A DNA stretch of 35,806 nucleotides from Welwitschia mirabilis (taxonomy: Eukaryota > Gnetophyta > Gnetopsida > Welwitschiales): assembly GCA_051453625.1 (NCBI GenBank), contig JBOZIK010000001.1:170246173-170281978 (forward strand). The letters are read 5' to 3'. Positions within the stretch are counted from its first letter, which is position 1, and the number at the start of each line of letters is the position of its first letter. Positions 31,190-35,806 of this stretch are shown here, one piece after another. The notes below the pieces were generated by a model. It worked only from the letters and a program-made list of their open reading frames with translations, did no database searches and was not told the origin of the DNA. The position numbers and the translations under genes were made by a program.

Positions 31190-32200
31190 TTTGAGACATC
31201 TATAAAGGAAGTTCTAGTTTATAGGCTAGATCCCCTTTCTTTCAATGATCTTAAATGGACCATAATATCACGAGGTTAACTTACTATACTTTCTTATTTT
31301 CAATGAGTTCCTTTATGACTTGATTTTTAGCAATACTTATTTGCTAATTTGTAATGTAAGAGTTTGATGTTTGTAAATATAGTATTTCTTGTATCGATCT
31401 TTTAGCTTGTAGCTATCTTTTTATTTTAGTAATTACATCTTTTATAACTTTTAGTTTAGAGTATGTAGTCTTTTCTGATCTCTATAAAGGATTTGATCAT
31501 GTGATAGGATTGGAATAGTTTCTTTGATATATTACTTTGAATGGAAAACATGGAATGAAGGTCTGGAACACCTGATTATAAGAAATTCAGCTAAATGTAG
31601 GTATTTCTCCCATTGTTTAGGCTTTTCGACCATGTAACATCATAAAGTATCTTCCAGTATATGATTTACTATTTTGGTTTGGCCATTTATTTATGGGTGG
31701 TATGTAGTATTAAAACTGAGTTTAGTACTTAAGTGGTAAAAGAAAATTTATTAGAACTTAAATAATAATTTTGGATATTAGTCAGATACTATGACTTAAG
31801 GTGCACCATGTAATTTAAAAACTTATTGCACAAACCCAAGGGCTAATTCTTCGACTATGTTGGAGGTTTGGACTGTAATGAAATGGACCATCTTAGTTAA
31901 CTTATCTACATAAATGAAAATTACTTATATGATCTATTAGTAAGAGGTAGTCCAGTGATGAAATCCATGGATATTTCTTCCCATTTTCACTATGGTAAAG
32001 GTTAAATGAGTCTTATGGATTTTTCTTGATCAATCTTCATTTGCTAGCATATGGAGAAATTATGAATGTATTTTTTAAGTCTAGTTTCATTTTTAACAAA
32101 AAATAATGTTTTTGTAGTTGATGATAATCCCTAACAAACACAGGGTATCCTGCATATGGGACTTCATGCAGTTGAGACATCAACTTCCTTCTCCATGGGC
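31190..32200 (-). pseudogene. integrase of element beta, broken
   Basis: DDE integrase. HEVPYAGYPVFVRDYHQLQ (about 32170) is the remnant of the zinc-binding region; its Cys pair is lost. WEEISMDFITGLPLTNRSY (31983-31927) holds the first Asp (codon 31965-31963). VDKLTKMVHFI and ELALGFVQ lead to VIVSD, a stop, YPK, with the second Asp kept (31783-31781). INGQTKIVNHILEDTL holds the third position, Glu replaced by Lys (31675-31673). EKPKQWEKYLHLAEF, then LKDRYKKY and YYGPFKIIERKG (31272-31237), form the C-terminal GPY/F part. Frameshifts near 31920 and 31730. Confidence 0.92.
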
Positions 32201-32431
32201 CTTATGAAATGCAAAGGTGTCACTCTTTCAAGAGATACCCATCGCATGAGAGCATGTAAGTGTCTATTCTTTTCCATATTAAATTAATTAATGTACATCC
32301 TTAAAGTATGGATCATTAACTAAGGATGTCTTAAGAAAAGTTAATAGATTTGATGTGATAATGGTTGCTAGCATGCACCAAATTCTACGTAGGACATCTA
32401 TAACTTTGCTCTCCTTTCCTAGGACATGCTA

Positions 32432-32728
32432 TAATTTAAAGTTGTATTCTACAAGCAATTTAACCCATCTCCTCTATCACATATTTAGAAGAGGTTATTT
32501 ATGAAAATATTCTAGGATTTTATGATTTGTTTTAAGCAAGAATTAACCTTCCATTAGGTAATGCCTCCAAACTTTTAGAGTATGCACTATGGTTATTAGT
32601 TCAAGATCATGGACGAGATAGTTCTTCTTATGTTGATTTAACTTCCGTGATTCATAGGGAATAACTTGATCATCTTAGCTAAGTATGGCTCCTATTCCTT
32701 AAGTAGAAGCATCAGTGGTAATTATGAA
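32432..32728 (-). pseudogene. RNase H of element beta
   Basis: One frame runs the whole domain, 99 codons, with six stops. FIITTDAST (catalytic Asp), GIGAILS, DDQVIPYESRKLNQH, NYLVHDLELITIVHTLKVWR (catalytic Glu), FLLKTNHKILEYFHK, RRWVKLLVEYNFKL. The Asp of the later TDH motif is Asn here. No indels, which makes it the best preserved domain in the window. It sits between RT and integrase. Confidence 0.95.
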
Positions 32729-32879
32729 TGAAATGTTCATGTTTATGATTTTGAGAATAGTTGCTATTGTAAGTAGTAGCTTTAGTTTAAGAAATGCTTT
32801 CTTGCATTTGTCATTAAAGTTGAAAGTCGATGTTGATTTGGTTAAATCTATCAAAGCTATAAGTTGAGATAATCTTGGG

Positions 32880-33600
32880 ATAAATTTTCAATAAAAGCCA
32901 GCCAGCCCTAAGAAACTTCAAACTTGCATGGCATCCTTCGATTTTGGCCATTCCCTTATAGCTTGTATTTTAGTTAGATCAGTTGTGATTCCTTCACTAG
33001 AGATAACATGTCTTAGGTAGCTAATTTCTATCTGGAAAATCACATTTGCTTAATTTGATCTTAAAATTATGCTTGGATAAAATCTGTAAAATTATCTTCA
33101 AGTGTGCAACATTATCATCTTAACTTTTGGAATATATTAGAATATTGTAGAAAAATACAAATATGAATTTATCTAAACAAGATCAGAAAATATCATTCAT
33201 CAAACTCATAAAAGTAGCTAGAGCATTTGTTAGATTGAAGGATATTACTACAAACTCATAATGTTCATATCTTATTTTAAAGGAAGTTTTTAAATATTTT
33301 CATCCTTGATGCGGATTTCATGGTATCGAGACTTTAAGTCTATTTTTGAGAAGAATTTAGCTCCTTAAAATTAATCTAATAAGTCATGAATTCTTGATAG
33401 TGGATACTTATTTTTAATGGTTTCCTTATTTAGCTACCTATAGTCAATGCAAAGTCTCAAAGTACCATCCTTTTCCTTTACGAAGAGTATTGATGCTTCC
33501 CATGGTGATACACTAGTGTGAATTTTTCCTTCCAAAAGTAGTTGCTTAATTTGTAGTTTTAGTTCTCTTAATTCTATCATTGAGGATTGGTAGGATGCTT
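32880..33600 (-). pseudogene. reverse transcriptase of element beta
   Basis: From about 33590 downward the frame stays open: [37 protein letters not shown], a TAG at an expected Gln, LNKETIKNKYPLSRIHDLLD, GAKFFSKIDLKSRYHEIRI. The first catalytic Asp (KIDLK) is kept. YE-VMPFGL-type codons follow with a shift. At the FLDD catalytic motif (about 33149-33143) a few bases are missing, so both Asp codons are gone and the frame shifts. SFLGLAGFY-like and FNFNDKCKKAFLKLK codons link to RNase H. Confidence 0.93.
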
Positions 33601-33876
33601 GGGATATTGGTTATGCTCTAGAAAATAAGTTAATTACATGCTATGCTTTTCTCTTGGATGGTAGCATCTCTAAATTTGCAAATATATTGAAGAATTCTTA
33701 TAGTTCTTCTAGTAGAGTGGAATCTTTTTTATGGTTTTTTTTTTCACTAGGGTGATGAGGACTTATTTCCTTTTGATATATTTTGATATCTATTTAAATG
33801 AGGTCAAGGATATCTTCTTATTCCTTCTCTTCCCCTTCAAATAAAGTTGATAGTATAGGGTGTGCATGTGAATTAT

Positions 33877-34130
33877 CAAGAAGGTAGTTCCTAAAATGGC
33901 ATGGTACTCTCCAATTTGAAAGACATAGAACTTATCCCTAAAATGTAAGTCATGAATGTTGTAATTGCTAAGGGTGGTGGTTCCATCATATGTAAGAAAA
34001 CTACCTCCTACAACCCCTATGATATATTTTTATTTCTTGAATGGAATGATGTTCATTTTGTAAAATAATGTTAAATAATTGAAGTTGTTTGAGGTGCTGC
34101 AATTAAGTAAAAATGGAATTAAAAAAGATG
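33877..34130 (-). pseudogene. protease of element beta (copy A)
   Basis: LLNCSTSNNFN at about 34108-34076 is the active-site block. The family has VD(S/C)GA(S/T)HNF, so Asp is Asn (codon 34104-34102) and Gly is Ser. Later YDGTTTLSNYNIHDLHFRDK and FYVFQIGEYHAILGTTFL (ending 33877) match the C-terminal half with its ILG motif. It lies between the zinc knuckle and RT, as expected. Confidence 0.7.
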
Positions 34131-34281
34131 AAATTTAACAATATAATTCTAAGATGGAGTACTAGTTGTGAATCATGCATGTTTGGATTGTGGCATATAT
34201 CCATTTAGGTTGTATTATTGTATTTTGTAAGGCTTGAGGCCAACTATGTTGAGGGAGATTCAATTCTTACACTTTGAATGG

Positions 34282-34323
34282 ACAATTTTTAGCAATGTAA
34301 TACTTCTTATGGCATTTATGATA
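34282..34323 (-). pseudogene. gag zinc knuckle of element beta (copy A), eroded
   Basis: On the - strand YHKCHKKYYIAKNC aligns to a CX2CX4HX4C nucleocapsid knuckle. The second Cys and last Cys are kept; the first Cys, Gly and His positions are Tyr. The knuckle bound the genomic RNA of the element. Confidence 0.65.
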
Positions 34324-34462
34324 AGTAAGATTGATTTTGTATGCCTCTTATTATAGTGGTGTGTTAGGCATGTTTTGTCTATCCACTTGTAAATGGTGAA
34401 GCTCATTCTATTAATTTTCTTACCCTTGAAGATAATGTTTTATTTTATAGTAGGCATCTTTA

Positions 34463-34562
34463 NNNNNNNNNNNNNNNNNNNNNNNNNNNNNNNNNNNNNN
34501 NNNNNNNNNNNNNNNNNNNNNNNNNNNNNNNNNNNNNNNNNNNNNNNNNNNNNNNNNNNNNN
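34463..34562. other. assembly gap (100 N) between two RT-PR-knuckle copies
   Basis: The sequence to its right restarts in the RT at the point equivalent to about 33209, so the gap lies exactly between two diverged copies of the same segment. Confidence 0.99.
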
Positions 34563-34930
34563 AAAGTAGCTAGAGCATTTGTTAGACTGAAGGACATTAC
34601 TATGGACTCATAATTTCCATATCTTGTTCTAAATGTGGTTTTGTAGATATCTTCATGCTTGATGCAGATTTGGTAGTATTCAAACGTTAAGTCAATCTTT
34701 GAGAAGAACGTAGCTCCTTAAAGTTAATTCAACAAGTCATTAATTCTTAGTATGGTATCTATTTTTAATGGTTACCTTGTTTAACTATTTATAAGCAATG
34801 CAAATTCATAAAGTACCATTCTTTTTCTTTATGAAAATTACTAGGGCTTTCCATGGTGACATACTAAGGTAAATTTTTCCTTTCAAAAGTAGTTGTTCAA
34901 TTTATAGTTTTAATTCTCTTAATTCTATTA
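34563..34930 (-). pseudogene. reverse transcriptase fragment, copy B
   Basis: On the - strand [43 protein letters not shown] and [17 protein letters not shown]. It is homologous to 33209-33590 of copy A, from nearly identical at its left end to about 80% elsewhere by eye. It is cut at the gap, so the catalytic FLDD block and everything after it is missing. Confidence 0.88.
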
Positions 34931-35259
34931 CTGAGAATTAATAGGATGCTCGGGGGATTGGTTATGCTCTAGGAACTAAGTCAATTATGTATTATACTTT
35001 TCTCTTAGGTGGTAGTGTCTTTGAATCTTTAAATACATTAGAGAATTCTTATAGTTTTTTTTGGTAGTATGGGATCTTCTTTATAGTTCTCTACCTACAT
35101 TAGGGCGATGAAGACTTGTTTCCTTTTGATAACTTTTAAGACCTGTATAGGTGAGGTCAAGAATATCTTCTTATTTCTTTTCTTCTTCAAGATTCATTCT
35201 CTAAATGAAGTTGATAATAGTATGATGCGTTGGCAAAACTTAATTCAAACATTATGTCT

Positions 35260-35500
35260 AATTAAGAAGGGAGTTCTTAAAATGGCATGGTACTCTCCAA
35301 TTTGAAATACATAGAATTTATCCCTAAAATGTGAGTCGCGAATATTGTAATTAATGAGGTTAGTGGTGTCATTCCATATAAGAAAAATACCCCCTAAAAC
35401 CACTATTATAGATTTTTTTCCTTAAATGGGATGATGTTTAGTTTGTGAAATAATGTTGGGGAAATGAAGTTGTATGAGGCATCTCTATCAACTAGAAATG
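35260..35500 (-). pseudogene. protease, copy B
   Basis: FLVDRDASYNFIS (active site) keeps the catalytic Asp (codon 35490-35488), but the next two residues of the D-S-G triad are Arg and Asp. FQIGEYHAIL at 35312-35283 is nearly identical to copy A. Upstream of the RT fragment as expected. Confidence 0.75.
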
Positions 35501-35666
35501 AAACAAAAAAAGATGAAACTTAACCATGTAATTCTAAGATGGAGTACTATTTATGAATATCATATATTTGGATGGTAGCATATACCCTTTTGAATTATAT
35601 GGCTATATTCTATAAGGCTTGAGGCTAACTATGCCAAGGGAGATTTGGTGCTTGAGCTTTAATTGG

Positions 35667-35708
35667 CCAATTTCTAGTCATGTGACCCTTCTTATGGCAT
35701 TCAAAACA
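35667..35708 (-). pseudogene. gag zinc knuckle, copy B
   Basis: CFECHKKGHMTRNW on the - strand is an almost intact CX2CX4HX4C knuckle. Only the last Cys is Trp (codon 35669-35667). It is much better preserved than the copy A knuckle, and it confirms the frame and orientation of this block. Confidence 0.85.
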
Positions 35709-35806
35709 AGTAATGTTGGTTCTATATGCATCTCATGCAAGTGGTTTGTTAGGCATGTTGCGTCTATCCACTTGTGGGTGATGGGGCTCATTCCATTGAT
35801 TTTCTT

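Larger units (their letters stand above)
33207..34462. repeat. diverged duplicate segment, copy A (pairs with 34563-35806)
   Basis: Starts aaaagtagctagagcatttg and ends near gctcattctattaattttct. Copy B starts aaagtagctagagcatttgt at 34563 and ends gctcattccattgattttct at the window edge. The order of all landmarks is the same. The offset grows from about 1354 to 1385 bp through small indels. Confidence 0.9.
30344..35806 (-). mobile_element. element beta: chromovirus (Ty3/gypsy), decayed, runs off the window
   Basis: On the - strand the order from right to left is zinc knuckle, PR, RT, RNase H, integrase, chromodomain, polypurine tract, 3' LTR. This is the canonical chromovirus order. The 34463-34562 gap separates it from a second RT-PR-knuckle copy, so the block may hold two related elements or an internal duplication. 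The left boundary is sharp (TGTAATG at 30344). The 5' LTR is outside the window. Confidence 0.8.

Noticed and set aside
33321-33332. tggtatcgagac, resembling a tRNA-iMet primer-binding site
   Set aside because: It lies inside the RT coding region of beta and is read on the + strand while the element is on the - strand; its reverse complement encodes part of the LKSRYHE block.
1-35806. CRISPR array, tRNA or rRNA genes, host protein-coding gene
   Set aside because: I looked for regularly spaced short repeats, cloverleaf-like segments and intact or intron-split frames and found none that could be supported.

Overview
The window reads as intergenic DNA from a flowering plant, made almost entirely of decayed LTR retrotransposons of the Ty3/gypsy group. 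The evidence is strongly AT-rich, CpG-poor sequence; Athila-type gag and pol domains on the + strand; chromodomain-bearing gypsy (chromovirus) pol on the - strand; and decayed primer-binding sites matching the 3' end of plant tRNA-Asp. I see no intact host gene, rRNA, tRNA, CRISPR array or prokaryotic feature. Every recognisable coding domain is a pseudogene with in-frame stops and frameshifts. Many of the stops sit where a Trp or Gln codon is expected, as methylcytosine deamination would produce. The species cannot be named from this sequence.

Layout. (1) 1-5.4 kb: a very old + strand element ('T') with gag (843-1023), protease (3439-3800) and, directly after it, a Tat-like RNase H (3899-4290). 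(2) 5.4-10.6 kb: AT-rich sequence in which I recognise no gene, with an assembly gap at 9032-9436. (3) 10.65-13.97 kb: the 3' half of a - strand chromovirus ('alpha'): LTR start at 11039, polypurine tract, chromodomain, integrase, RNase H and the last part of RT, cut off at 13971. (4) 13972-16416: the 5' LTR, PBS and leader of an Athila-like element ('H'). (5) 16417-29641: a second Athila-like element ('I') of about 13.2 kb with 5' LTR, PBS, leader, gag, PR, RT, RNase H, integrase, a messy 3' region holding parts of a smaller LTR family (24525 and 25494), and a 3' LTR. (6) 29642-30343: an Athila-like gag fragment that fits as the continuation of H. (7) 30344-35806: a - strand chromovirus ('beta') with 3' LTR, polypurine tract, chromodomain, integrase, RNase H, RT, PR and zinc knuckle. 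After a gap (34463-34562) comes a second, diverged copy of the RT-PR-knuckle segment that runs off the window.

The simplest history is nesting. H inserted into the RT of alpha; I inserted into the leader/gag region of H; beta inserted into the gag of H, probably with target-site duplication ACTAG. The genes do not cooperate in any cellular pathway. Each set once encoded the capsid, protease, reverse transcriptase/RNase H and integrase of a self-copying element, and each has lost catalytic residues. The more unusual observations are the protease-RNase H adjacency in T, the telo-box plus TATA promoter layout shared by LTRs on both strands, the nested architecture, the 81-bp recent tandem duplication, and near-identical sequence flanking several assembly gaps. 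I did not find convincing evidence of a new biological system.
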